This document shows positions 1 through 8,070 of a DNA stretch of 64,000 nucleotides, piece after piece. Below the pieces are notes generated by a model. The model saw only the letters and a list, made by a program, of their open reading frames with translations. It did no database searches and was not told the DNA's origin. Source of the stretch: Brumimicrobium glaciale (GTDB taxonomy: Bacteria; Bacteroidota; Bacteroidia; Flavobacteriales_D; Crocinitomicaceae); NCBI RefSeq assembly GCF_004152935.1, contig NZ_SETE01000010.1, positions 1 through 64,000 on the forward strand, given 5' to 3'. The translations under genes and the position numbers were made by a program. The number at the start of each line of letters is the position of its first letter. Within the stretch, counting starts at the first letter, position 1.

Positions 1-224
1 CAATGATGTGCTTACTCATCCATACAACTATGCCTCTTATCCCGTTCCTGTTCGTCAGTTCAGACTTTTGTAGTCTCGCTTACTTCACTGCATGGATCGC
101 TCCAAACCAGCTTGCGACTTACTAATGCTTCCAGGCGTTACCCCAGCACATGAGAGACTTACACTCTCTGGACTTTCTCACAACTTGTTGTGAGAATTTA
201 TTTATATTTACCATTCAAGGCACA
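1..224. other. Unidentified non-coding sequence at window edge
   Basis: No convincing reading frame covers this stretch. It is clearly richer in G and C than the genes that follow, and its base composition looks foreign to the flanking AT-rich DNA. A perfect 10-bp hairpin with a 2-base loop lies at 175-196 (TTCTCACAAC / GTTGTGAGAA). The sequence is probably the end of a larger structured or mobile element whose other part is outside the window. I could not name a family. Confidence 0.35.
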
Positions 225-343
225 CACACAGCCTTTGCCGTCAGCCTGTAAAACCTTCGATTTTTACATTCATGTAAATCTAAAGTTTGTATCTTCGATA
301 AAACATTTAGCAAACAGGCCGCCGCAAAGGCCCAAACGTTAGC
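225..343 (+). repeat. attC-like imperfect palindrome
   Basis: The arms GCCTTTGC (231-238) and GCAAAGGC (324-331) pair perfectly, and inside them GCCTGT (244-249) pairs with ACAGGC (314-319), leaving bulged bases between the two stems. The right end runs into CGTTAGC (337-343). This two-stem layout ending in a GTTAGC-type box resembles integron attC sites, but the box deviates from the GTTRRRY consensus and the left partner box is not evident. Similar elements lie at 2029-2156 and 19346-19441. Confidence 0.5.
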
Positions 344-486
344 AACAAGTGTAAAAAAGCCTTACAACTCAGCAGATATGTGAAGAATTAGAGCATAATT
401 ATCAAATAATAAAAATCAAAAAAGGTAATTCTAAAGAATACATAACAACCTTTTTTAAAAACAAACAGATTAAACACTTTTTAAAA

Positions 487-1803
487 ATGAATAGTTCTAC
501 AAAAAAAATAAGTTTATGGTCGGCAGTTGGAATAGGCGTTGGAGCCATGATTGGTGCTGGAATATTTGCACTTATGGGAGAGGCCGGAGCAATTGCAGGT
601 AAAGCGGTTTACCTCTCATTTATTTTAGGAGGATTTGTAGCAGCAATTAGTGGTTACTCCTTAGCAAAACTAGGAGCACGTTACCCTGTCGCTGGTGGTA
701 TTGTAGAATATGTAGTTCAGTCTTTCGGTATAAACATTTTTACTGGTGCGATAAGTGTTATGTTGTATTTAGCAACCATATTATCACTGGCATTATTGGC
801 TAAGGCATTTGGAAGCTATGCTGCAGCTTTATCAAATTTCAAAGGGTCTTTGCTACACACTAATATATTTGCTCTATCGATAATGACATTACTTGGTATA
901 GTGCAATATTTCGGAATAAAAAAGATAATCAAATTTCAGAATGTAGCAATCATAATTACCATTACAATATTAGTCACAATTGCCACAGGAGGTTTAATCA
1001 ATATGAAACCTGAATTAATGGCACCGGCATTATATCCTTCATCCAATAAAATACTCTTTAGCCTTGCTATAACCTTCTTTTCATACGAAGGATTTAGAAT
1101 AATTACGAATACCGCTGAAGATATTATTAATCCAGAAAAGAACTTAGTTAGAGCAATTTTTATTTCAATTGCTATTACAATGGTTATTTACACTGCATTG
1201 GCAGTTGCTGTTTTTGGCAACCTGGAAGTTGACCAGGTAATTGAAGCTAAAGACTTTGCTTTGGCTGAAGCAGCTAAACCTATTTTTGGAGCAATTGGGT
1301 TTACCATTATTTCAATTGCCGCATTGTTTGCTACATCATCATCTATTAATGCCGTATTATACGCTGCAACTAATATTTCTTATCAAATGGCAAAAAATGG
1401 TGAGTTACCCGGATTCTTTGCCAAACCAATCGGACAAACCAGAGAGGGTTTATTAGTAACTGTATTTTTAACAGCGATACTGATAATCTTTCTGAATTTA
1501 TTACAAATAGCCGCAGTTGGTTCTATTACTGTATTGTTTATTCACGCAGTAACGCACTTAGGCCATCTTAAAGTTATTCAGCAAACTAAGGCATCAAAAT
1601 TTTTGGTTGTTACTGCTTTGCTTACCACATTGGCAGTAATAGTGTTGTTTTTAATATATTCTATTAAAGACTCGTATACTATACTTTATTTATTTATTGG
1701 AATACTTACGCTGTCATTTTTAATAGAACTAATTATCAGATCAATTACAAATAGAAAAGTTAATAAAGGTAGTGAAGGATTTTTTCGTAAAATTTTTAAA
1801 TAA
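487..1803 (+). CDS. APC superfamily amino acid permease
   Basis: This 438-aa protein is almost entirely hydrophobic, with about twelve likely membrane segments, and belongs to the amino acid-polyamine-organocation (APC) family of inner-membrane secondary transporters. The N-terminal signature GAMIGAGIF (residues 19-27) is the substrate- and ion-binding break of helix 1 in this family. A second glycine-rich segment with YPVAGGIVEYV follows near residues 66-76. The C-terminus is a short basic tail. The substrate cannot be read from sequence; an amino acid or amine is expected. The gene stands alone between attC-like palindromes, with no obvious Shine-Dalgarno site, which is normal in Bacteroidota. 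The ATG at 487 gives the usual family N-terminus. Confidence 0.88.
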   Translation: MNSSTKKISLWSAVGIGVGAMIGAGIFALMGEAGAIAGKAVYLSFILGGFVAAISGYSLAKLGARYPVAGGIVEYVVQSFGINIFTGAISVMLYLATILSLALLAKAFGSYAAALSNFKGSLLHTNIFALSIMTLLGIVQYFGIKKIIKFQNVAIIITITILVTIATGGLINMKPELMAPALYPSSNKILFSLAITFFSYEGFRIITNTAEDIINPEKNLVRAIFISIAITMVIYTALAVAVFGNLEVDQVIEAKDFALAEAAKPIFGAIGFTIISIAALFATSSSINAVLYAATNISYQMAKNGELPGFFAKPIGQTREGLLVTVFLTAILIIFLNLLQIAAVGSITVLFIHAVTHLGHLKVIQQTKASKFLVVTALLTTLAVIVLFLIYSIKDSYTILYLFIGILTLSFLIELIIRSITNRKVNKGSEGFFRKIFK

Positions 1804-2028
1804 AAAAAGTAACCTTCCAATTTTATTTCATAACCTCCTTTAATAGTTGCTAACAAACAACTTGCCTTTCAAACGAAGAGAAAGAAAAAAGGGCAGCAGA
1901 GTTGATCATTGCCTGTCTCGTTTCTTTAGCAGTTTTATTCAATCTACCATCTTGACTGCAATTCTGTTGCTATTTCAAAGTACGTTTAAATCTTTGTAAC
2001 CTTTGATAACGCAGGGCACACACCAGTT
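1804..2028. other. Gap with possible degenerate attC-like element
   Basis: No gene is visible. A GCTAAC box occurs at 1849-1854, just after the permease, and a segment reading GGCACACACCAG (2014-2025) leads directly into the next GCTAAC at 2029. A related GGCACACACACAG stretch stands at the left end of the palindrome near 219. The stem of any element here is too degraded for me to pair convincingly. Confidence 0.3.
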
Positions 2029-2156
2029 GCTAACACGCGGTATAAAATATTGGGGTTTTAGTGGTTATTCGAGCATTCTACCACGCATCAAGTTCGGTGT
2101 AACTGGATAGGAAAATAGCCCGCAATCCCCAACGATTTCATACCGCCACCGTTAGC
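2029..2156 (+). repeat. attC-like palindrome with GCTAAC/GTTAGC ends
   Basis: The element begins with GCTAAC (2029-2034) and ends with GTTAGC (2151-2156), which are exact inverse complements. Just inside, GCGGTAT pairs with ATACCGC, and further in ATTGGGG faces a CCCCAA arm with unpaired bases between. An inner GTGGT / ACCAC pair suggests a variable terminal structure. Paired end boxes, bulged arms and a long variable centre are the architecture of integron attC sites. The boxes do not match RYYYAAC/GTTRRRY exactly and no integrase gene is present, so identity is unproven. Confidence 0.6.
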
Positions 2157-2184
2157 CCCATTATAACAACCTCCTATAAAACGA

Positions 2185-3414
2185 ATGAAGATTAAAACCC
2201 AAATACTGATACTTATTTTATTGACTTCATTCGGAGAATTGAAAAGTCAAGATAGCACCATTTTGCTTAATAATTATGAATCCTATATAAGTCAAGCGAC
2301 TGAAATGAAATATGGATTAAAGATGCGATTGAATAATGGAGCTATTGATAGTATCACGCCCTATTTAAACATAAAATTCGTGATTAAGAGTTATAAGAAA
2401 TCAGATACTATTCGTTTATTAAATAATCAGGAAAAAACCTTAATTGGTTTCTTTAGTAAAGATTATAATACTCTTCTACAAGATATTTTAGGAAAAGAAC
2501 ATTATTATAATTTTGAATATACTCGAGTGAATAGATACTCCGATTATATACCACAATTAAATTATGAATTAAAAGACTTCTGGATTGAAAGTAGTGAAAG
2601 AGTACTATCTCAAATTGAGGAAAGTTCACTGTCTGAAAGTGATAAAACGATTTTATCCAATTACTGGAAAAATGCAATAAATAAACTTTATGGTTTTCCA
2701 TTTCATTCTTATTTCAATCAAGACTCTCTTAACAAAATATCTACTGAATTAATAGATAATTCAAGCGATACAACTTACAATTATTTTATAAAAAATTATT
2801 TAAGATACAGATATACTTATGGAGATTGGGGGATTGGTGCAGATATAACACCCTTTGGTTATGCAAAATTTACAAATGATTTATCCGATTATTTTATAAA
2901 TGGATTTGCAGGAGGTGTAAATATTGATATTTCAAAAAGGAAGTGGATCTATAATATTAAACTATATGGATTCAATGCAGATATAAATAAGAATATTACG
3001 TATAAATCAGATTGGAATACAACTGGACGAATTTTTTCATTTAACGCAGGTTTAAACATAGGATATTCAATTTTAGATAATAATAGATTTAGAATAACTC
3101 CTACTGGTGGGTTAGGTATTGGCGGAATCCGATATATTGAGGGGGATTCAACAATTGAAAAAACAAACGCTTTAATTCAACCAAATTTGGCTATGATTAT
3201 AGATTTAAAATTCAACATTCCAGTAAAACGTTACCGTGAAAAACATAAGAGTTATTATGGAGCAGATAAAGAGGTTGGATATTGGTATTTAAGATTTTAT
3301 GGTGGCTGTCATCCTTTGGGTTTCAATAATAAATTTGAGCAAAATGGAAGTATTTGGTACTTTAACATTGGACTTGGAGGATTTATTAGTCCACCTAAAA
3401 GGTTGATTGAATAA
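2185..3414 (+). CDS. Secreted protein with C-terminal barrel-like domain
   Basis: The product is 409 aa and starts with a Sec signal peptide (hydrophobic core LILILLTSF, likely cut before QDST near residue 22). Residues about 25-200 are polar and mostly helical in character. From about residue 205 the sequence alternates aromatic, glycine and polar residues in strand-like segments such as WIYNIKLYGF and YLRFYGGCHPLGF, as in outer-membrane beta-barrels. I do not recognise a named family. The gene sits directly after an attC-like palindrome, 28 bases from its end, and is a single-gene unit on the plus strand. The likely location is the outer membrane; the function is unknown. Confidence 0.75.
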   Translation: MKIKTQILILILLTSFGELKSQDSTILLNNYESYISQATEMKYGLKMRLNNGAIDSITPYLNIKFVIKSYKKSDTIRLLNNQEKTLIGFFSKDYNTLLQDILGKEHYYNFEYTRVNRYSDYIPQLNYELKDFWIESSERVLSQIEESSLSESDKTILSNYWKNAINKLYGFPFHSYFNQDSLNKISTELIDNSSDTTYNYFIKNYLRYRYTYGDWGIGADITPFGYAKFTNDLSDYFINGFAGGVNIDISKRKWIYNIKLYGFNADINKNITYKSDWNTTGRIFSFNAGLNIGYSILDNNRFRITPTGGLGIGGIRYIEGDSTIEKTNALIQPNLAMIIDLKFNIPVKRYREKHKSYYGADKEVGYWYLRFYGGCHPLGFNNKFEQNGSIWYFNIGLGGFISPPKRLIE

Positions 3415-3523
3415 AATACTGGTGTCAACATGTGGTCATAAAAAAATGCCAAGTGAAGTACTTAATTGTAAATTTAGTACTTTTAATCAATGTTTTACGG
3501 ATTGATAATAAAGAGCTTTAACA

Positions 3524-3867
3524 ATGGCAACTTTTCATACCAAATTAACGTTATGCAAAAGTAGAAATGACCAAATGATTCAGTCGAAATTCATACAAGA
3601 TATTCTAACATTACTTCTTGAAGGAGATGAGGAAAGTGAAGAAGTAAAAAAACAAATAGACTTCTTGACTGAAACTAAATTCGATTACACTGGAGTTGGA
3701 GTGTTTATCTCTTTTGAGCACATGAACGGAATTAAAAAATTTAAAGCAACAAAAGCCGATTTAATTTTAAACGGATTGACTATTTAGAGATTTGGTCATT
3801 TAACGGGGAATACCCTAAGAAAGAACTATCAGAATATGAATTAAAACAAGAATGGGTGACCGAATAA
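3524..3867 (+). pseudogene. Small unknown gene broken by a frameshift
   Basis: The frame from ATG 3524 encodes 87 residues and stops at a TAG at 3785-3787. In the next frame the text continues without a break as IDYLEIWSFNGEYPKK and runs to a stop at 3865-3867. The joined product would be about 116 aa, reading LILNG followed by IDYLEIW, so one base appears to have been lost near 3775. No slippery heptamer is obvious at the junction, which favours decay over programmed frameshifting. I do not recognise the family; its size and acidic character would suit a cassette-type accessory protein. A sequencing error is an alternative. Confidence 0.6.
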
Positions 3868-4061
3868 TAACTAATATTGTTGACAGTTTAACAGAACTAG
3901 CACTGTTGCTTCATCAGTATATGCATTTCACAGTTTCCTGAAATTCATTACCTTTAACCAACAACGCCAAATCGCTGATTTACTCGTTTGATCAGTTTTT
4001 AAAGGTATTCGTGATGTCGCCTTGCTTAGTTGGTTTTTAAGAAAACAAATTATCAAAAATA
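3868..4061. repeat. Palindromic intergenic element
   Basis: AACCAAC (3956-3962) pairs with GTTGGTT (4029-4035) across a centre of about 66 bases that contains further short complementary words. It lies directly upstream of the next gene, as the attC-like palindromes do for their neighbours, but it lacks GCTAAC/GTTAGC ends. It may be a more degenerate member of that set or an unrelated hairpin. Confidence 0.35.
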
Positions 4062-5000
4062 ATGAGAAAAGTACTGCAAATTCTAATCACGCTTATACTA
4101 ATTTCGGTAGCTAGCTGCCAATCAAAGACGGAAATTGTATCTAACGTTGAAGTACTTACGAAGAGTGAACAAAAAGATTCTCTGGACAATGAGCCTTCCA
4201 AAATGTGTATTTACCGCGGTCACCGTTATCATCGTATTTATGAGGAAAATGATTTCCCAGGAGAGCAAATTGAAAATTTCAATCCTGACACGATTAAAAA
4301 GTATGGATTCAAATACTTAGAAATAACTTCAAGTGTATATGGTTTGACTCGAAAACACTACTTTGATACAAATGGCAGAGTGATTCAAACAGTGCATACT
4401 GGTAATTCTCCATTACATCCATCATCAACAGTAGTAATGTCTTATACCACCTCGAAAAAACCCATACCTATGGACAGCGCTTCGATTCATAAAGACTACC
4501 CTAAATCTCAATACTACCCTCTCAAAAAAATAGGAAAATTGGAAAGTACGGATACGATTAGTGAAATTAATAAAAAAGCACTTTCTTACCAATGGCCAAT
4601 TTGGACAAAGCTTGAACCAATTAAAAATGGATGGATTCTTAAATCATATATTGATTCATCCTTAGTTTATAAGGGGATTGTAACAGTAAGTGAAAACTGT
4701 GACACAATGATATTGAAAGACCATCGAATGGCAAATTTAAATATTCCACTCGGTCAAGACCTACCCCATTATTTCACCGAATATTTCATTTTTGAAAATG
4801 ACATTTTAAAGCATTACAAATTTATTACGACAAAACAGACAATTGCCTTAGCAGAGTATAAATGGCCCAAAAAACTCGAAAATGAATTCATATACTTTCC
4901 TAATGGTCTAAGAGAGCGTGTTATTCATAAAGAAATAAATAAGTCTGGAGAATTGATTGAAACTATTTACTACAAATATTATAAAGCAATAACATATTGA
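4062..5000 (+). CDS. Lipoprotein of unknown function
   Basis: This 312-aa product begins with a lipoprotein signal peptide. The hydrophobic stretch ILITLILISVASC ends in a lipobox Cys at residue 19, so the mature protein should be lipid-anchored and periplasm- or surface-facing. The rest is polar, rich in Lys, Tyr and Ile, with a YRGHRYHRIYEEND segment near residue 50. Repeated short strand-like pieces towards the C-terminus (YFPNGLRERVIHKE, TIYYKYYK) recall MORN-like or toxin-antidote repeats, but too weakly to assign. It is a single gene with about 190 bases of spacer on each side, in the cassette-like accessory region. No family recognised. Confidence 0.72.
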   Translation: MRKVLQILITLILISVASCQSKTEIVSNVEVLTKSEQKDSLDNEPSKMCIYRGHRYHRIYEENDFPGEQIENFNPDTIKKYGFKYLEITSSVYGLTRKHYFDTNGRVIQTVHTGNSPLHPSSTVVMSYTTSKKPIPMDSASIHKDYPKSQYYPLKKIGKLESTDTISEINKKALSYQWPIWTKLEPIKNGWILKSYIDSSLVYKGIVTVSENCDTMILKDHRMANLNIPLGQDLPHYFTEYFIFENDILKHYKFITTKQTIALAEYKWPKKLENEFIYFPNGLRERVIHKEINKSGELIETIYYKYYKAITY

Positions 5001-5010
5001 TTATCAATAA

Positions 5011-5026
5011 CTAAATCATGATTTAG
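5011..5026. repeat. Perfect 16-bp palindrome
   Basis: CTAAATCATGATTTAG is a perfect inverted repeat 11 bases after the stop codon of the preceding lipoprotein gene. There is no T-run, so an intrinsic terminator is not supported. It could be a protein-binding site or a transcript-end hairpin. Confidence 0.35.
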
Positions 5027-5197
5027 ATAATCTAAAATATTCGAAGCCTGTACAGAATTACGTGAAACTTAGCCTACATTTCATACCGAAAAGTTTGTTT
5101 TCTAGGTTAGGTACGAAAGCTTAGTCCTGACCATTATGCAAAACCTCACTGTAACAAATCGCTCATTCAAATTGTTATTCTTATAAACAGAATAAAT

Positions 5198-5794
5198 ATG
5201 AGAAAACTACTTATCGTCCTTATTTTAGTTAAAATGTCATTTTTAAGTCTTGGGCAGTTCTCGATGGATTTTACTTTAGGAGCTGGTGAAATGCAACGTA
5301 ATATTCCTTATGGATACCTTAGCAGTAAATTCAAACCAAGTTTAGAATTGAGTTTAAATTATAAGTTTGATTCTGTACCAATTGAAATCAATTTCTCTCC
5401 ATATCTCCTTTCCAATACAATTTATGAGCAGTTTCCCAACTATGAAAATATTGTCGCTAATTACTATCCACAGATTGTCATTATGAGCGGTGTGGGAACT
5501 TATTCAGAAATAAATAAATTTTTGAAAATTTTCGCGAGTATTCAATTCGGATATTGGCATACAAAAACCTCCTACTCTACTTCCTTTGGTGATATAAGCA
5601 ATTTTCAAAACTTTAAAAAGGAAATAAACCAGTTTGCAATTGGTCCAAAATTCAAACTACAATTTGGTAAAAAGAACCTAAAAGCAATTTTGACCTATGA
5701 GGAATATTTTTTAAGTGCCAGCCCAGGTTCAAGGTTTGGAAAAGATAGATTTACTAATTTAACGATGGGTATTTCTTATCACTTCTTGAAATAG
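5198..5794 (+). CDS. Small outer-membrane beta-barrel-like protein
   Basis: The 198-aa product has an N-terminal signal peptide (MRKLLIVLILVKMSFLSLG, probable cut before QFSMD). The mature part alternates aromatic and polar residues in strand-like segments (FKPSLELSLNYKF, LKAILTYEEYFL) and ends NLTMGISYHFLK, a typical terminal strand of small barrels. Length and pattern fit an eight-stranded outer-membrane barrel. The specific function is unknown. It is the last gene of the cassette-like set, followed by a GTTAAC-containing spacer and a decayed antitoxin gene. Confidence 0.7.
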   Translation: MRKLLIVLILVKMSFLSLGQFSMDFTLGAGEMQRNIPYGYLSSKFKPSLELSLNYKFDSVPIEINFSPYLLSNTIYEQFPNYENIVANYYPQIVIMSGVGTYSEINKFLKIFASIQFGYWHTKTSYSTSFGDISNFQNFKKEINQFAIGPKFKLQFGKKNLKAILTYEEYFLSASPGSRFGKDRFTNLTMGISYHFLK

Positions 5795-5889
5795 AACTTC
5801 GGTGCCAAACACCAAACGTTAACTTGCAGTTATAAAATCTTGCATACTGAGTAGATAAAACCTAAATTTATACGTAAAAAGCAATCCGA
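5795..5889. other. Spacer with GTTAAC half-site
   Basis: Just after the barrel gene, CGGTG / CACC complementary words (around 5799-5813) are followed by CAAACGTTAACTTGCAG (5813-5829). The GTTAAC core resembles the ends of the palindromes at 2029-2156 and 19346-19441. Only one side of a possible element can be seen. Confidence 0.3.
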
Positions 5890-6148
5890 ATGAAAACTAA
5901 ATTAACCTTATTAGTGATGAAAAGGTAATTGAAGAGGTAAAAAATATGCTAAATCAAATGGTAAAAGCTTATCTAGTATTGTTGAAGAATTTCTCAGTTC
6001 ACTTGTCTTAAAAGAAGAAACAAATAAGAAAAAATCATCTTTGAAAATTGTGAGGGAATTAAAAGAGTCTGTCAAGCTACCTGATGATTTTACTTCATAC
6101 AAAGAGCTTTTAAAAAATGCATTATTTGAAAAACACTTGGGAAAATGA
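5890..6148 (+). pseudogene. DUF6364-type antitoxin remnant, two frameshifts
   Basis: From ATG 5890 the translation reads MKTKLTLLV, the hallmark start of DUF6364 proteins, which are ribbon-helix-helix-like antitoxins usually paired with PIN toxins. It then shifts frame to DEKVIEEVK, and shifts again to YAKSNGKSLSSIVEEFLSSL, after which the frame stays open to HLGK and a stop at 6146-6148. Two single-base losses, one near 5926 and one in the A-run near 5943, explain the breaks. The intact product would have been about 87 aa. No PIN-domain toxin or remnant is evident downstream, so the module is dead or incomplete. Confidence 0.8.
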
Positions 6149-6326
6149 AATTGACAAAACCACAACCAATTATTTGAAATGCCAACTGGAATTGCAGCAG
6201 AACGAGAAAAAATTGGTGGTGAATGTAAACCCTTTAAAATTTGAAATAAACATTATTTATCCATCCAAAAAAGTGATATTCGTAAAATTATTATTTCCAA
6301 ATAAGCAAAGCATCAAATAAACACAC
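6149..6326 (+). other. Spacer with coding-like fragment
   Basis: A short frame starting MPTGIAAEREKIGGECKPFK (ATG at 6180) looks like the tail of a larger protein rather than a gene: it is only 21 codons, and the Gly-Glu-Cys-Lys-Pro run has the look of a conserved C-terminus. Its parent family is not recognised. This fits the decayed nature of the 5.8-6.3 kb stretch. Confidence 0.25.
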
Positions 6327-7349
6327 ATGAAAAACACAGCTTACTTTTTTATAATAACCATTTCCATAGTATTCATCCTAATCGTAGGAAAAGCCATACT
6401 TATACCTTTTGTTTTTGCCTTATTACTGTGGTTTATAGTTCGTTTTATTCGAGAACAATTAAATAAAATCCATTTTATTAAAAAGTACTTCCCGCTGTGG
6501 TTGAAAAACTTAATTCCTTCTATATTATTAGTTGCTTTGTTTACAATTATCTCAAAATTATTGATGGTCAATATTAATATTTTGACGAAATCTTATTCCT
6601 CCTATGAAGGGAATGTCTATGTTTTGATTACTCAAGTCAACGAACTATTTCAGATCAATTTATTGGAATACTTTAAATCAAATTCTAGTAATTTTAATTT
6701 CATAAGCATCCTTCAAAGAATCATCGAATCCTTAACAAGTCTGGTGAGCAACACCTTTATTATTATCATTTACACGTTATTTATTCTTCTAGAAGAAACT
6801 CACTTTTACACCAAGTTGAAAACTGTTATTTCTGGCGAAAGTCAATTTAGGCACCTCTCAAGAGTCCTCGGCAAAATTGATACATCAGTGAGTAAATATA
6901 TAGGATTAAAAACATTAGTGAGTTTTACAACTGGTTTCGCGAGTTACTTAGCTTTATATTTCATAGGCGTTGATGCCCCCCTATTTTGGGCATTTTTAAT
7001 CTTCCTTTTAAACTACATTCCCACAATTGGCTCTTTAATAGCGACTATTTTTCCAGTAATTTTCTGCTTACTCCAGTTTGGTGATTTCTCTAAAGGATTA
7101 TTAGTATTGACTGTTGTGGGCGGTATTCAGGTTATTGTTGGAAATATATTAGAACCTAAATTAGCGGGAAACTCATTAAATATTAGTCCTTTTGTAGCCA
7201 TATTTGCCTTGTCATTTTGGGGAGCAATTTGGGGAATTACAGGAATGTTTTTAAGCGTCCCTATTACCGTTATTATGGTAATCATCTTTTCTAACTTTAA
7301 GAATACTAAAGCTATTGCAATTATGTTTTCTGAAAAAGGAAAGATTTGA
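6327..7349 (+). CDS. AI-2E family (PerM/YdiK-like) membrane protein
   Basis: The 340-aa product has a hydrophobic hairpin at the N-terminus, a soluble middle segment and a cluster of C-terminal membrane helices, the normal AI-2E layout. The conserved PLFWAFLIFLLNYIPTIGSL segment (residues about 217-236) and the later GNILEPKLAGNSLNISPFVA motif are diagnostic. Members are inner-membrane proteins proposed to export small molecules or, in some species, to act as Na+/H+ antiporters; autoinducer-2 export is shown for very few. The gene stands alone. A second family member begins at 63696. Confidence 0.88.
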   Translation: MKNTAYFFIITISIVFILIVGKAILIPFVFALLLWFIVRFIREQLNKIHFIKKYFPLWLKNLIPSILLVALFTIISKLLMVNINILTKSYSSYEGNVYVLITQVNELFQINLLEYFKSNSSNFNFISILQRIIESLTSLVSNTFIIIIYTLFILLEETHFYTKLKTVISGESQFRHLSRVLGKIDTSVSKYIGLKTLVSFTTGFASYLALYFIGVDAPLFWAFLIFLLNYIPTIGSLIATIFPVIFCLLQFGDFSKGLLVLTVVGGIQVIVGNILEPKLAGNSLNISPFVAIFALSFWGAIWGITGMFLSVPITVIMVIIFSNFKNTKAIAIMFSEKGKI

Positions 7350-8070
7350 TTGTCATTTGTTTGAAATTTAATTAAGGGATTTTAAAGTAAAAACTTTAGT
7401 AATTAATCTAACGCTAATATATGGTGTAATTAAAAGTCAATTGAAAACATTTAGAACAACAATAGCATTTATTCAAGCTCTATTTACACTTATCGGATTT
7501 GGTGTAATGAATGCTTTTTTTTATGCCATGGCTATTAAACTTACAGAAGAAATGAAAGAAATCTCAATCCCACCCTTTTCATCAGATTGAGATCGTTTAA
7601 ATTCCGCGCAATAAAATCTGAATACAAAATGATTTGCCTACGTAAATCTTCTTCTAAATGTAAGATGTTACAATATGAAAAACAGAAATAAAACGCTAGT
7701 CGAATAAAACTGTCTAAATCCACTCAATCCCAACGATAAAGCGCTTCAACGTTTCATGAGTACTTATTTTTTTTATATTTACTGCGGGTAAAAAGATATT
7801 GAGAATTTGAATTCAGTATATCAAACTAAGGAAGAGTTACTTGCGTTTAAAACAACGTGAATAATAGAAATAATGAATTAAGCGGAACCAATTCACCGTC
7901 AACTTCATAATCAATTAGGGGTAAAACATTTTCTTTGTTGAATATAAATATTGGCGTTGATTTTAAGATATTGCTCGTGAGTTGTTATCATCTGATATGA
8001 AGTTTAAAGTTGCTAATAAAAGATATATATTACTCGATTGAGAGTTAAACGAATAGTACAAAAAGAATAA
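7350..8070. other. 720-bp gap without a convincing gene
   Basis: Both strands are interrupted by frequent stops. One small plus-strand frame at 7441-7590 with a hydrophobic core is listed separately. Short coding-like pieces such as EPIHRQLHNQLGVKHF (about 7885-7932) are cut by stops and look like decayed remnants. A minus-strand open stretch at 7541-7723 has no family features. No terminator, repeat or RNA gene was recognised. Confidence 0.4.
7441..7590 (+). CDS. Possible small membrane protein (TTG start)
   Basis: A frame open from 7372 reads, from a TTG at 7441, 49 residues with one membrane segment (IAFIQALFTLIGFGVMNAFF) and an acidic end (TEEMKEISIPP). No ribosome site or promoter is clear and no ATG precedes it in frame. 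It may be a real small gene or a relic of a longer membrane protein. Confidence 0.2.
   Translation: MKTFRTTIAFIQALFTLIGFGVMNAFFYAMAIKLTEEMKEISIPPFSSD

Noticed and set aside
225-5889. Complete integron
   Set aside because: No integrase gene is found and the end boxes only partly fit attC consensus, so only an attC-like array is claimed.
6117-6320. 67-codon plus-strand open frame after the antitoxin remnant
   Set aside because: It begins out of frame inside the antitoxin remnant, has no domain features, and its composition is not protein-like.
7541-7723. 60-codon minus-strand open frame
   Set aside because: No conserved motif, signal or ribosome site; it overlaps the small plus-strand frame and lies in decayed DNA.
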